Of a stretch of 64,000 bases of DNA, positions 32,287 through 43,324 are shown one piece after another (positions within the stretch are counted from its first letter, which is position 1; each line of letters begins with the position of its first letter). The notes beneath the pieces were generated by a model. It worked only from the letters and a program-made list of their open reading frames with translations. It was not told the DNA's origin and did not search any database. The DNA comes from Geobacteraceae bacterium (GTDB lineage Bacteria > Desulfobacterota > Desulfuromonadia > Geobacterales > Geobacteraceae). The stretch covers positions 124,001 through 188,000 of the forward strand of contig WSYB01000003.1 in assembly GCA_009773645.1 (NCBI GenBank), read 5' to 3'. A program made the translations under genes and the position numbers.

Positions 32287-33705
32287 TTGACCCTCCTGAA
32301 AAACATTCCCAAGGTTGACAAGGTACTGCAGCTGGCCGATGTAAGGGCGCTCCTTGCCGTTCACCCAAGGCCGGTTGTCCTGAAGGCGGTTCGCGCCGCC
32401 CTGGCGGCTTTGCGCGAGGAAGCGCTGCGGGGGGAACTCGGCCCCGGGTCCTTGACCTCCCCGGCCGTTTCCGAACGCGTGCTGGCCGCATTTTCGGCGG
32501 AAAGTGCGCACAGCCTGAAACGGGTGGTGAACGGCACCGGGGTGGTGATTCATACAAATCTCGGACGTTCTCCCCTGCCGGACATGGTTCGGCAGCTTTT
32601 GAGCGATATCGCTTTCGGCTATTCAAACCTGGAGTATGATCTGGAAAAAGGTGAGAGGGGGAGCCGCTATTCCCATGTGGAACGGCTTTTGTGCGAACTT
32701 ACCGGCGCTGAAGCGGCGCTGGTGGTGAACAACAACGCGGCTGCCGTGCTTCTGGCTTTGGCCTCGCTGGCCTGCGGAAAAGAAGCAGTGGTTTCACGGG
32801 GAGAACTGGTGGAGATCGGCGGTTCGTTCCGCATCCCCGACGTGATGCGGCAAAGCGGCGCGCTATTGAGGGAAGTGGGTACCACCAACCGGACCCATCT
32901 CCAGGATTACCGTGCGGCGGTGACCCCGGATACCGGCCTTTTCCTGAAGGTCCATACCAGCAATTTTGCGGTGGTCGGTTTTACGGCGGAGGTCGCGGCC
33001 GCTGAACTGGCAGAGGTCGGTCGGGAATTGGCGATACCGGTCATGGCCGACGCGGGAAGCGGTAATCTCGTCAATCTCTCCGCATTATCGGGGTGCGCTG
33101 AACCGACGGTGCAGGAGTACGTTCGGGCAGGGGTCGATGTGGTCACTTTTAGCGGCGACAAGCTCCTGGGTGGCCCCCAGGCCGGCATCATCGTAGGGAA
33201 CAAGGCGCGACTGGAGGCGATGAAAAAGCATCCCCTTCTCCGTGCGCTGCGCATCGACAAACTGACCCTTGCCGCGCTGGAAGGGACCTTGCGGCTTTAT
33301 CGCGACGAGCGGCAGGCTCTGGCGGAAATTCCGACACTGCGGATGCTGACGGCATCTCCTTCCGGGCTCTCTCTCCGAGGGAAAAGTCTGCTGCGGAAAC
33401 TGCGCCGGGAGATCCCGGCCGAAATGAAACTACGCCTCATGGATGGCTTTTCACAGGTTGGAGGTGGCGCCCTCCCCCTTGCGGAACTCCCCACCGTTCT
33501 GATAGCGGTGGAGATGGAAAATACCTCTCCCCAGGAACTGGAGGAGAGGTTAAGAAAGGGCGATGTGCCGGTAATAGGCAGGATATTTAAAGGCAACTTC
33601 CTTCTGGATCTCCGCACCATCCTTGATAGCGACGTTCCCTTGCTCATCGCTGCGCTCAAGTCGGTTGCAGGCCGGGAAGCGGGATTCGGTAAGCGGGAAG
33701 AGTAA
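32287..33705 (+). CDS. selA: L-seryl-tRNA(Sec) selenium transferase
   Basis: SelA is a PLP enzyme that converts Ser-tRNA(Sec) to Sec-tRNA(Sec) with selenophosphate, so the organism makes selenoproteins. The 472-residue protein has the usual N-terminal region, VVNGTGVVIHTNLGRSPLP, VVNNNAAAVLLAL, GTTNRTHLQDY and the PLP-lysine motif TFSGDKLLGGPQAG. It starts with TTG at 32287 after GAGGT. The last ten residues (GREAGFGKREE) are encoded by a GGGAAGCGGG-type dispersed repeat and look like an acquired tail. selB and selC are not in the window. The preceding GntR gene may be co-transcribed. Confidence 0.96.
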   Translation: MTLLKNIPKVDKVLQLADVRALLAVHPRPVVLKAVRAALAALREEALRGELGPGSLTSPAVSERVLAAFSAESAHSLKRVVNGTGVVIHTNLGRSPLPDMVRQLLSDIAFGYSNLEYDLEKGERGSRYSHVERLLCELTGAEAALVVNNNAAAVLLALASLACGKEAVVSRGELVEIGGSFRIPDVMRQSGALLREVGTTNRTHLQDYRAAVTPDTGLFLKVHTSNFAVVGFTAEVAAAELAEVGRELAIPVMADAGSGNLVNLSALSGCAEPTVQEYVRAGVDVVTFSGDKLLGGPQAGIIVGNKARLEAMKKHPLLRALRIDKLTLAALEGTLRLYRDERQALAEIPTLRMLTASPSGLSLRGKSLLRKLRREIPAEMKLRLMDGFSQVGGGALPLAELPTVLIAVEMENTSPQELEERLRKGDVPVIGRIFKGNFLLDLRTILDSDVPLLIAALKSVAGREAGFGKREE

Positions 33706-33740
33706 AGGCATTTCCGGTTCCCGAGTCCCGGTTGCGGGAA
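33672..33740. repeat. Dispersed GGGAAGCGGG / CCCGAGTCCCGG repeat invading the selA 3' end
   Basis: GCCGGGAAGCGGGATTCGG and AAGCGGGAAG inside the last selA codons face TTCCGGTTCCCGAGTCCCGG downstream, an inverted arrangement like the copies at 15615 and 16313. Confidence 0.6.
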
Positions 33741-33757
33741 AAATCAGCATAGCTGCG

Positions 33758-33799
33758 AAAGGTCAGGCAATAACTTACTAATTTGTCTGGCCTTTTTAT
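33758..33799 (+). terminator. Probable terminator after selA
   Basis: AAAGGTCAGGCAA pairs, with two G:U wobbles, with TTGTCTGGCCTTT around a 12-nt loop, followed by TTTTTATA. The remaining bases to 33946 show no clear feature. Confidence 0.65.
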
Positions 33800-33946
33800 A
33801 TTCCTCCTGTATAATCAAACAGCTTTTATTTCGACAATGATTTTTTCATTGACCCGGAAAGGAATGGGCCATTATATTTGTAAGGATAAGTTCTGTTTCA
33901 GCAGGACGGCACCATTTCCACACTCCACGGTGAAGAGAACCGGCTC

Positions 33947-34627
33947 ATGAAAGTTATCGCACTGATCCCGGCGGCGGGAATGGGCAAACGGATGGGAGCG
34001 GATATCAACAAACAGTATCTCCTTCTGGCCGGGATGCCGATTGTTGCCCGAACCATCTCGGTTTTTGAACAGGCGGATTTCGTGGACGAAATCTATCTGG
34101 TGACTCCCTCCCAGGAGATTCCCTACTGCCGGGAACAGGTGGTGGAAAGATACGGCTTTACCAAGGTGCGTCGGATAGTCCCGGGCGGCGCGGAACGGCA
34201 GAACTCGGTCCTGAACGGCCTGCGGGCCATGGCGGATGTCTCGGACGACGATGTGGTGCTGATACATGACGGTGTGCGCCCCTTCATCCCGGCCGGTGTG
34301 CTGGAGCACGCCGTGGAAACGGCAAGGCTCCATGACGGTGCCCTGGTGGCGGTGCCGGCAAAGGACACCATCAAGGTGGTGACGGACGGGATAGTCAGGG
34401 AGACCCCGCCCCGGGAGAACCTGTGGCTGGCCCAGACGCCGCAGGCCTTCAGGTACGCCATAATCCGGGCGGCCCATGAAATAGCGGAGGCGGAGAGGTA
34501 TCTGGGGACCGACGACGCCTCGCTGGTGGAGCGGATGGGGAAAGACGTCCGCATCGTCATGGGCGATTACCGGAACATCAAGATTACCACGCCGGAGGAC
34601 CTTATACTCGCTGAGGCGTTCCTTTAA
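33947..34627 (+). CDS. ispD: 2-C-methyl-D-erythritol 4-phosphate cytidylyltransferase
   Basis: IspD couples MEP to CTP in the non-mevalonate isoprenoid pathway. The 226-residue protein starts with the nucleotide-binding motif [20 protein letters not shown], then shows [31 protein letters not shown] and [10 protein letters not shown]. The C-terminal [10 protein letters not shown] and [14 protein letters not shown] are also typical. It is followed 37 bp later by ispF, the usual partner, giving steps two and four of the six-enzyme route from MEP; ispE is elsewhere. Confidence 0.97.
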   Translation: MKVIALIPAAGMGKRMGADINKQYLLLAGMPIVARTISVFEQADFVDEIYLVTPSQEIPYCREQVVERYGFTKVRRIVPGGAERQNSVLNGLRAMADVSDDDVVLIHDGVRPFIPAGVLEHAVETARLHDGALVAVPAKDTIKVVTDGIVRETPPRENLWLAQTPQAFRYAIIRAAHEIAEAERYLGTDDASLVERMGKDVRIVMGDYRNIKITTPEDLILAEAFL

Positions 34628-34664
34628 AATCAAAAGTAAACAGTGAAAGGGGTGAAAAGCGAAT

Positions 34665-35147
34665 ATGCGCATGGGTCACGGCTACGACGTGCACAGACTG
34701 GTCACCGACAGGAGGCTGATCCTGGGGGGGGTGGACATCCCCTATGAAAAGGGGCTTCTGGGGCATTCCGACGCGGACGTGCTGCTGCACGCCATCTCCG
34801 ACGCCATCCTCGGGGCCATCGGAGAAGGAGACATCGGCAAGCACTTCCCCGACACCGACCCCCGCTACAAGGGGGCCGACAGCCTGAAGCTTCTTCGGCA
34901 CGTAATGGAGCTGGCGGAGGGGAAGGGGTATCGGGTCGGCAACGTGGACGCGACGGTGGTCGCCCAGCGGCCGAAGCTGGCGCCGTTTATCCCGCTGATG
35001 CGGACCAACATCGCTGCGGTGCTGGGTTGCGAAACGGAGCGGGTCAATGTCAAGGCGACCACCACCGAAGAGCTGGGTTTTGCCGGGCGGGGCGAGGGGA
35101 TTGCTTCTTATGCCGTCGCCTTGCTGGAAGAACGGGAAGACGCCTGA
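34665..35147 (+). CDS. ispF: 2-C-methyl-D-erythritol 2,4-cyclodiphosphate synthase
   Basis: IspF cyclises CDP-ME 2-phosphate to MEcPP. The 160-residue protein has the zinc ligands in GHGYDVHRL (Asp, His) and [20 protein letters not shown] (His). [17 protein letters not shown], and [16 protein letters not shown] near the end, are also family features. Two possible starts (34665, 34671) differ by two residues. It forms a pair with ispD and precedes glnS by about 87 bp. Confidence 0.97.
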   Translation: MRMGHGYDVHRLVTDRRLILGGVDIPYEKGLLGHSDADVLLHAISDAILGAIGEGDIGKHFPDTDPRYKGADSLKLLRHVMELAEGKGYRVGNVDATVVAQRPKLAPFIPLMRTNIAAVLGCETERVNVKATTTEELGFAGRGEGIASYAVALLEEREDA

Positions 35148-35233
35148 AGCAAACAGGTTCATGAGCTTTCAAAAAGCGCTGACTGCTAAAGAACTGAATT
35201 AATGCGCTGGGAAAATTCTTAAAGAGGGTCTTA

Positions 35234-36928
<1,695 letters not shown>

Positions 36929-36929
36929 T

Positions 36930-38777
36930 ATGTCGCTGCGTATTCTCATCATAAGCGCCGATAAGGCGTTCTGCGATTCCCTGTCGGGCTTGCTTGCGGC
37001 GGACGGTCATACGGTGTCTTGCATACTGGGAACCATCGAGGAGTTGAAGACCGTCAGGGCATTCATGCCGGAGCTCATAGTCCTTGAAGTGTCATCGACG
37101 GGGATCGGCTCCATAGAAGTCATGCCGCGGCTGCAAAGGACGAGGGAGGCCCGGCACGTGCCCGTTATCGTCATTTCCGCCTATCCGGAGCTGGAATACG
37201 AGTTTCTGAATGTCTTTGATTTTATCCCCAAACCGGTGAATATGGCGAGGCTCCGCGAGGGGATCGAAATCCTTGCCAAAGGGGAGGACACCCGCGTTGC
37301 GCCCGCAAAAGCGATGCCGCTGCGAAACAGCGATTACCGGCTGTTTTATGAATATCTGGTGGCTCACAGCGGACTTCACTTCGAGCGGCGCAATATGAAG
37401 ATCCTGGAGCGGGGGATAGCGAGCCGAATGGGGGCGCTCCGAATCGGTTCTCACCGGGAATATTTCGATCACCTGACCCGGTATCAGGAGAGCCGTCAGG
37501 AACTGCAGAAATTACTCCAGCACCTCACTGTCGGCGAAACCTATTTTTTTCGCTACCGCGCCCACTTCGAAGCTTTGAAGACGCTTATTGCCACTGAGCT
37601 GACAGCCCGGAATGGGAAAAGTCTCCGATTTTGGTCTGCGGGATGCTCCACCGGCGAGGAGCCCTATTCAATGGCGATGACCATCATGGAAACCGTTCCT
37701 GACTGGCGGAAGCGGGACATCAGGATTCTGGCCACGGACATCAATAACCGGGCGCTGAAAAAAGCCAGGGAGGGGGTATACCGCTCCTGGGCCATGAGGG
37801 TCACGGAAAAACGCTACCTGGACCGATATTTTGACTGGGTTGGGGATAAATTCAGGGTAAAGGAAGAGGTGAAAAGTCTGATCGAATTTTCCCCCCTGAA
37901 TCTGCAAACTGCTGGATTTCCCACAGAGGACGGCGATTCCCGGAAGTTTGACGCCATCTTCTGCCGCAACGTCATGATCTATTTTACCCTCGACACCACC
38001 AGAAGAATCGTCGAAAGGTTCGCCGAGTGCCTGGTCCCTGGCGGTTACCTGTTTTTGGGGCATGCGGAGGCCCTTTCACAGATTTCGTCCCAGTTTGAGA
38101 GACACACTCGGGACGGCAGTTTTTATTACAGTAAAAAAAGCGGCGCACACGCGTTCCCACTGCGGCGGGAACAACGGCCTGCCAAAGAGAAGAAGTCAGC
38201 AAAGGGTGGTGCGAAGCCGGCTCCAGTAAAGCTCCTTCCGCAAACTGAAGCCATCTATGAAAAGAAGAGCGAACCGGAGCTGAAAGAATGTTATGAGAGA
38301 GCCAGGGCCCTGTTTGACGAGGAAAATTTCCCGGAGGCCGCGAAGCTCCTGGCGGAGGTAATCCGGCGAAAGCCCGATCATGTGGCGGCCCTCGTGACTC
38401 AGGGGTTTATTCTGGCCAATGACGGTCTTTTTGAGGACGCCCTGGCGATATGCAGCAAAGCCCTGACCATCGACGACCTGTTGCCGGAGGCGTATTTTCT
38501 GAAAGGACTGGTCCTCGATATGATCAATGAACCGGCAGCGGCTGCCGAGGAGTATCGCAAGGCCATCCTCCTGAACATGGATTTTGTCATGCCCCACTAC
38601 CATCTGGGCCGGCTCTTTGTCCGCCTGGGAAAGGAAAAGGAGGGGTTGCGGGAGCTCAGAAACAGCCTGAGGATTTTGGAGCGAGGAGAAGAGGATGGGG
38701 TAGTTCCTCACTCCGGCGGCCTTTCACGGGTAGTTTTTCTGGAGCACCTGCGCAGCGAACTGGTGAGAGCGGTGTAA
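36930..38777 (+). CDS. cheR: Chemotaxis methyltransferase CheR with N-terminal pseudo-receiver and C-terminal TPRs
   Basis: A 615-residue three-part protein. Residues 1-115 have a receiver fold, but the phospho-acceptor Asp is Glu in LIVLEVSS and one of the acidic-pocket residues is missing (IISADKAF), so it probably is not phosphorylated. The CheR core follows: HLTVGETYFFRYRAHF, the SAM-binding RFWSAGCSTGEEPYSMAM and FDAIFCRNVMIYF. After a Lys/Pro-rich linker, three TPR-like repeats run from about residue 450 to 585. CheR methylates receptor glutamates using SAM. The TPR tail is like FrzF and WspC of alternative chemosensory systems. It is the first gene of the operon. Confidence 0.92.
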   Translation: MSLRILIISADKAFCDSLSGLLAADGHTVSCILGTIEELKTVRAFMPELIVLEVSSTGIGSIEVMPRLQRTREARHVPVIVISAYPELEYEFLNVFDFIPKPVNMARLREGIEILAKGEDTRVAPAKAMPLRNSDYRLFYEYLVAHSGLHFERRNMKILERGIASRMGALRIGSHREYFDHLTRYQESRQELQKLLQHLTVGETYFFRYRAHFEALKTLIATELTARNGKSLRFWSAGCSTGEEPYSMAMTIMETVPDWRKRDIRILATDINNRALKKAREGVYRSWAMRVTEKRYLDRYFDWVGDKFRVKEEVKSLIEFSPLNLQTAGFPTEDGDSRKFDAIFCRNVMIYFTLDTTRRIVERFAECLVPGGYLFLGHAEALSQISSQFERHTRDGSFYYSKKSGAHAFPLRREQRPAKEKKSAKGGAKPAPVKLLPQTEAIYEKKSEPELKECYERARALFDEENFPEAAKLLAEVIRRKPDHVAALVTQGFILANDGLFEDALAICSKALTIDDLLPEAYFLKGLVLDMINEPAAAAEEYRKAILLNMDFVMPHYHLGRLFVRLGKEKEGLRELRNSLRILERGEEDGVVPHSGGLSRVVFLEHLRSELVRAV

Positions 38778-38812
38778 GTGAGGAGTAAGGAGTGAGGGGT
38801 GAGGCGTTAAAA
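38778..38812. repeat. GTGAGGAGTAAGGAGTGAGGGG dispersed repeat
   Basis: It starts immediately after the cheR TAA stop and is related to the palindromic block at 14088-14160. Only one arm is present here. Confidence 0.6.
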
Positions 38813-38848
38813 CCTTAACCATGACCCTATGAAAAAGGTATCCGTAAA

Positions 38849-39406
38849 ATGACAGAGGAAAAGACAGAGGGGAAAAAAGCGGGATACGACATAAGCTCCA
38901 TCCTTCATGAGATGAGGGAGGAGTACTGGCAGGGGCTGACGGAGGTTGAAGAGGGGCAGGAAGAGCGACTGGAGTGCGTCACCTTCGTTCTCGGCGGAGA
39001 GACGTATGCCTTTGAAACCGTCTATGCCTCCGAGGTGATAAGGGTTCCGAAGCTGGTCAGGGTCCCCAAGGTGCAGGAAATCATCGTCGGGGTCTTCAAC
39101 CTCAGGGGGGAGATAACCGCGGCACTGGATATCAGGCCGTTTCTGGGGCTCCCTCAGCCGCCCTTGACCGCGACAGGGAGAATTATCGTGGTGAAGTCCG
39201 ACACATTTGCCACCGGTCTGCTGACCGAGAAGGTCGAAGGGGTCTCGGCGCTTTCCTTGAACAGCTTTGAGCCGGTCGTGAAATCCCTGGCAGGGGCTCA
39301 GCGCGAATATATCCGCGGGCAGCTCAACGTGGACGGCAATCTGATCATGCTGCTTGATATCAAGAAACTCATGGCTGCGCCGGAAATTGTGGTGGAGCAT
39401 AAGTGA
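38849..39406 (+). CDS. cheW: CheW chemotaxis coupling protein
   Basis: A 185-residue CheW protein that bridges receptor and kinase. An N-terminal 40-residue charged extension precedes the CheW core: CVTFVLGGETYAFETVYASE, then VRVPKVQEIIVGVFNLRGEI and AALDIRPFLGLP. The core continues to GQLNVDGNLIMLLDIKKLM. The two beta-barrel subdomains are complete. It is separated from the following receptor gene by a GTAGGGGC-type palindromic repeat. Confidence 0.95.
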   Translation: MTEEKTEGKKAGYDISSILHEMREEYWQGLTEVEEGQEERLECVTFVLGGETYAFETVYASEVIRVPKLVRVPKVQEIIVGVFNLRGEITAALDIRPFLGLPQPPLTATGRIIVVKSDTFATGLLTEKVEGVSALSLNSFEPVVKSLAGAQREYIRGQLNVDGNLIMLLDIKKLMAAPEIVVEHK

Positions 39407-39413
39407 TGTTAAT

Positions 39414-39470
39414 GTAGGGGCAGGTCTTGTGCCTGCCCGGCTTAAGGGCACCCACAAGGGGCGCCCCTAC
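39414..39470. repeat. GTAGGGGC...GCCCCTAC palindromic dispersed element
   Basis: Terminal GTAGGGG and CCCCTAC enclose two internal inverted pairs (GGGCAGG-TCTTGTG-CCTGCCC and GGGCACCCACAAGGGGCGCCC-like). This type of short palindromic repeat recurs in many bacterial genomes and folds into a hairpin; here it interrupts an operon between cheW and the receptor. Confidence 0.75.
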
Positions 39471-39495
39471 TTATTTCCATAGGCAAGGAGTGGCT

Positions 39496-41232
39496 ATGTT
39501 CAACAAACTCTCGGTGAAGATTGCGGCAATTCTCATTCTCGTGATGATCGTCATCATGTCGTTTTTCACGGTCTATTTCGTCAGGTCGAGAAGCGCCGTC
39601 ATGGAAGAGGAGCTGCTGTCAAAGGGAAGAATCGAGGCGCTGGCCGGGGCCAAAATGATGGAGCGGATACTGGAAGACGCGGTGGCGAACGGCAAATTCA
39701 CCACGTCAGAGATATTCGACGAGAATTACCTCCCCATTCCTTCTACCGATCCACAGAAATACCATACCAAGTACGACAAGTTCCTCGACCAGGCTATTCA
39801 GGAAATGGAAGACGAGTATCTGAAGGACGACCAGGTGGTGTTCGCCGTACTGGTGGACAGGAACGGCTATCTTCCGACCCACAACACCGGATATTCGCAA
39901 CCGCTGACCGGGGATAAGGAAAAGGACAAGGTCAACAACCGGACCAAACGGATGTTCAACGACGAGGTGGGACTCAAAGCGGCTAAAAACCAGCAGGAGC
40001 TTCTGAAACAGGTATATTACCGTGACACGGGGGAGAGGATGTGGGACATCTCCGCGCCGGTATACGTCAACGGCAAGCACTGGGGAGGGTTCAGAATCGG
40101 CTTTTCCATGGAGAAAACCGACAAGAAGATAGCCGCGCTCCGGACTCAGATCATTTTTTCCATGCTTCTCATGCTCGTGGTTTCCAGCTTTACCATTTTC
40201 TATGTGGTGCGTTATTCGGTGCGGCCGCTTCTGAAACTGACCGATGCGGCGCGCAGCATTACCGAAGGCAACCTGGATGTGAAAATTCCCATTGAAACCC
40301 ACGACGAGATCGGGACGCTGGCCGAGGCGTTTCACAAGATGACCAATGTCATTGTGAAAAACCTCAAGGGAGAGATCGAGAAAAGCGGCCGCATAATCGC
40401 TTCCATAAAGGAGGCGATCATCCAGCTTTCCAGCTCCGCCAACGAGATGATGGCCATCAGCGCGCAGCAGTCTTCCGGGGCCACCCAGCAGGCGTCCGCC
40501 GTGCAGGAGGTGACAACCACGTCGGAAGAGATCGCCATAACCGCCAAGCAGATTACGGACAACGCAAAATCCGTTGAATCCATGGCCGATGAGACCAATC
40601 AGAGCTGCATTGCCGGCACCAGTGACGTCAGCAACGCCATCGAAGGAATGAAGCGGCTCAAGACCCAGGTCCAGAGCGTAGCTGAAAGCATGCTGCAGTT
40701 GGGGGACAACAGCCAGAAGATCGGCGGGATTGTGGAAATAATCGATGAAATAAGCGATCAGACCAATTTGCTCGCCCTGAACGCCGCCATTGAGGCCGCC
40801 GGCGCCGGAGAAGCGGGCAAAAGGTTCGCCATTGTCGCCCAGGAGGTAAAGCGACTGGCGGAGCGGACCGTGGATGCCACCAAACAGATCAAGGGGCTCA
40901 TCGAACAGATTCAGAAGGCGACCAACTCCACCATCATAGTAACGGAAGAGGGGACCAAGGCGGTAGACTCTGCCTCCAGCCTGGTGGACCAGGTCCAGCA
41001 GTCTTTCGGAAAGATTATCGGCATGGTGGAGGAGACCGCCCGGGCTGCCAAGGAGATCACCCTTTCGACTCAGCAGCAGACGTCGGCCTGTGAACAGATG
41101 GCGGAAACCATGGCTGAAGTACGGGATGTGGCGCAGCAGGTGGCGGGAAGCGCCAGGGAGACCGAAAGGGCCGTATCCGAGATCATGGAACAGACTGAAA
41201 AACTGAAAGACCTGAGTGACGAAGAGGCCTAG
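39496..41232 (+). CDS. Methyl-accepting chemotaxis protein
   Basis: A 578-residue membrane receptor. Membrane helix one is near residues 8-30. A periplasmic sensing domain of about 190 residues (including [17 protein letters not shown] and [18 protein letters not shown], a Cache-like pattern) precedes helix two near 218-240. A HAMP domain follows ([18 protein letters not shown]), then the cytoplasmic coiled coil with the invariant hairpin [20 protein letters not shown]. No CxxCH haem motif is present in the sensor. The stop is contiguous with the cheA start. The ligand is unknown. Confidence 0.95.
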   Translation: MFNKLSVKIAAILILVMIVIMSFFTVYFVRSRSAVMEEELLSKGRIEALAGAKMMERILEDAVANGKFTTSEIFDENYLPIPSTDPQKYHTKYDKFLDQAIQEMEDEYLKDDQVVFAVLVDRNGYLPTHNTGYSQPLTGDKEKDKVNNRTKRMFNDEVGLKAAKNQQELLKQVYYRDTGERMWDISAPVYVNGKHWGGFRIGFSMEKTDKKIAALRTQIIFSMLLMLVVSSFTIFYVVRYSVRPLLKLTDAARSITEGNLDVKIPIETHDEIGTLAEAFHKMTNVIVKNLKGEIEKSGRIIASIKEAIIQLSSSANEMMAISAQQSSGATQQASAVQEVTTTSEEIAITAKQITDNAKSVESMADETNQSCIAGTSDVSNAIEGMKRLKTQVQSVAESMLQLGDNSQKIGGIVEIIDEISDQTNLLALNAAIEAAGAGEAGKRFAIVAQEVKRLAERTVDATKQIKGLIEQIQKATNSTIIVTEEGTKAVDSASSLVDQVQQSFGKIIGMVEETARAAKEITLSTQQQTSACEQMAETMAEVRDVAQQVAGSARETERAVSEIMEQTEKLKDLSDEEA

Positions 41233-43290
41233 ATGCCGGATAAAAGCAAATATCTCGACATCTTCCTCAAGGAGGCGGAGGAGCATTTGGCGGCACTGCA
41301 AAAGGGTCTCCTGATTCTGGAGAGGAATCCGGAGACCCCTGCGCTGATCCATGACCTCTTGCGCAGCGCCCACACTCTCAAAGGTTCTGCCAGAATGCTG
41401 GGATTTGACGGAATAAGCGCCATCGCCCACAAGATGGAGGACCTGTTGCTGGGGATGGAGGAGGGGCGAAAGGCTCCCGATACCGGCAACATAGACCTGC
41501 TCCTCCAGGGAAGCGACACCATCGCTCGTATAACCGGTGCGCTGGCCAGGGGGGAGGAGTCGCCAGTGGACCTGGAGAAGTTCCTGACCGCCTTTGAACG
41601 CGGAGAGTGCCAGGTTTACGCGGTGAAAGAGCTCCCGAAGCCGGAGGAGGCGCTGGGTGACACCATCAGGGCGAAGGTAAAAACCCTCGACAGTGTGGTG
41701 AACCTGATCGGCGAAATGATCATCAGCAGAAAAAGATTCGAGGAGAAAGTGTCTTACCTGAAGGGACTTTGCCAGTCGGCAGATACCCCATTGCCGGTTG
41801 ATAGTCTCCAGGAATTCCAGCGCGGCCTGGAAGCAGATGTCCTGTACCTCGATTATCTGATCCAGGAACTCCACGGTGAAGCCATAGCGCTACGGATGCT
41901 CCCGCTTTCCACCATCACCGAAGGATTCACCCGGATGGTCCGCGACCAGGCCAAGGCGCAGGGGAAAGAGGTAAAGCTTGAGGTTGTCGGCGGGACTATC
42001 GAGGTGGACCGGGTACTGCTCGAAATCCTCAAACCGATGCTTCTCCATATCCTCACCAATGCCGTAGACCACGGTATCGAACCGCCCGATGAACGGCTTT
42101 CCCGCGGGAAGCCGTCGCAGGGAACGGTGCGAATAACTGCACGGCATGAGGGGAGCAGTGTCAGGATCGACATCCGGGACGACGGCCGCGGCATGGACCC
42201 GGAAAGAATCAAACAGGCGGCGCTTCGCAAGGGGGTAATCGAAAAGGAGGAAGCGGAACTTTTACGCGGCAATGAAGCCCTCTATCTGGTCTTGAGGCCC
42301 GGTTTTTCCACCAGCGAGATAGTCACCGATCTCTCCGGGCGTGGGGTCGGCATGGAGGTGGTAGAGAAAAACCTCGAAAAGGTGAAGGGGAACCTCCTGT
42401 TGAAAAGCGAGGTGGGAAGTTTTTCCGAGATCACCCTCCATTTGCCGCTCACCCTGTCGGTCATTGAGGCCCTGATGATTTCCTGCTGCGGAGAATGTTA
42501 CGCCTTACCCCTTACCTATGTTCAGGAGACCATAAAGATCCGGGATGAAGACATCACAACGGTTGGAGGGAAGGAGGTTATTTCCCTCCGCGGCGCAACG
42601 ATACCGCTGGTTTCGTTGTCGACCCTTCTGGGGCTTCCGGAGAAGAAAACCCTGCTGGAGTCGGGAAAAATTGCGGCGGCCGTTCTCAAATTACGCGACC
42701 AATCCCTTGCCTGTGCCATCGATACGAACCATGGAAGCTCTGAAATTGTGGTAAAAGGACTTGGAGGCCAGTTAAAGAGTGTCGAGTACGTTTCCGGCGC
42801 CACCATCCTTGGAGACGGGGCTCCCGCCCTCATACTGAACGTGCCGGATATCTTTGCCAATGCTGAAGGGGTGGGAACGGTCGGCTTCCGCAAGGCTTTC
42901 GCGGAAAGCGAGGCGGCCCGCCTGAAGGGGAACATCCTGGTGGTTGACGATTCAATCACCACCCGCACCATGGAACGAAGCATCCTGATCGCCCACGGTT
43001 ACCAGGTGGAGGTTGCCATTTCCGGTGAGGATGCCTTGGGCAAGGTAGCGGTCGCGAGGTTCGACCTGGTGGTTTCCGACATCGAAATGCCGGGCATGGA
43101 CGGTTTTGAGCTGACAAAAAAGCTCCGCGCCATGGATGAATACCGGGAGGTGCCCGTTGTAATAGTTTCTTCCCGGAGCAGGGATGAAGACAAGAGAAGG
43201 GCAATAGAGGCCGGGGCGCAGGCCTACATCGTAAAGGGGTCCTTTGATCAGGGGGCGTTACTGGATACGGTCGAGGCGCTTATAGGGTGA
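41233..43290 (+). CDS. cheA: Hybrid chemotaxis histidine kinase CheA with C-terminal receiver
   Basis: A 685-residue CheA-REC fusion. The HPt domain has the phospho-His in SAHTLKGSARMLGF near residue 46. The dimerisation and ATPase domains carry HILTNAVDHGIEPP, IRDDGRGMD and DLSGRGVGMEVV. A CheW-like regulatory domain follows (SVIEALMISCCGECYALPLT), and a complete receiver closes the protein (NILVVDDSITTRTMERS, phospho-Asp in LVVSDIEMPGMDG, Lys in AYIVKG). Fusion to a receiver is typical of non-flagellar chemosensory systems such as Frz and Wsp. The ATG directly follows the receptor stop. Confidence 0.96.
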   Translation: MPDKSKYLDIFLKEAEEHLAALQKGLLILERNPETPALIHDLLRSAHTLKGSARMLGFDGISAIAHKMEDLLLGMEEGRKAPDTGNIDLLLQGSDTIARITGALARGEESPVDLEKFLTAFERGECQVYAVKELPKPEEALGDTIRAKVKTLDSVVNLIGEMIISRKRFEEKVSYLKGLCQSADTPLPVDSLQEFQRGLEADVLYLDYLIQELHGEAIALRMLPLSTITEGFTRMVRDQAKAQGKEVKLEVVGGTIEVDRVLLEILKPMLLHILTNAVDHGIEPPDERLSRGKPSQGTVRITARHEGSSVRIDIRDDGRGMDPERIKQAALRKGVIEKEEAELLRGNEALYLVLRPGFSTSEIVTDLSGRGVGMEVVEKNLEKVKGNLLLKSEVGSFSEITLHLPLTLSVIEALMISCCGECYALPLTYVQETIKIRDEDITTVGGKEVISLRGATIPLVSLSTLLGLPEKKTLLESGKIAAAVLKLRDQSLACAIDTNHGSSEIVVKGLGGQLKSVEYVSGATILGDGAPALILNVPDIFANAEGVGTVGFRKAFAESEAARLKGNILVVDDSITTRTMERSILIAHGYQVEVAISGEDALGKVAVARFDLVVSDIEMPGMDGFELTKKLRAMDEYREVPVVIVSSRSRDEDKRRAIEAGAQAYIVKGSFDQGALLDTVEALIG

Positions 43291-43324
43291 GGGGTACTTA
43301 CACCAGAAACAAAGGTAATGATAT

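Noticed and set aside
39706-41874. A 722-codon minus-strand open frame antisense to the receptor and cheA genes
   Set aside because: The plus-strand proteins have unmistakable domains in this interval; the antisense frame has no ribosome site or recognisable motif and reflects codon bias.
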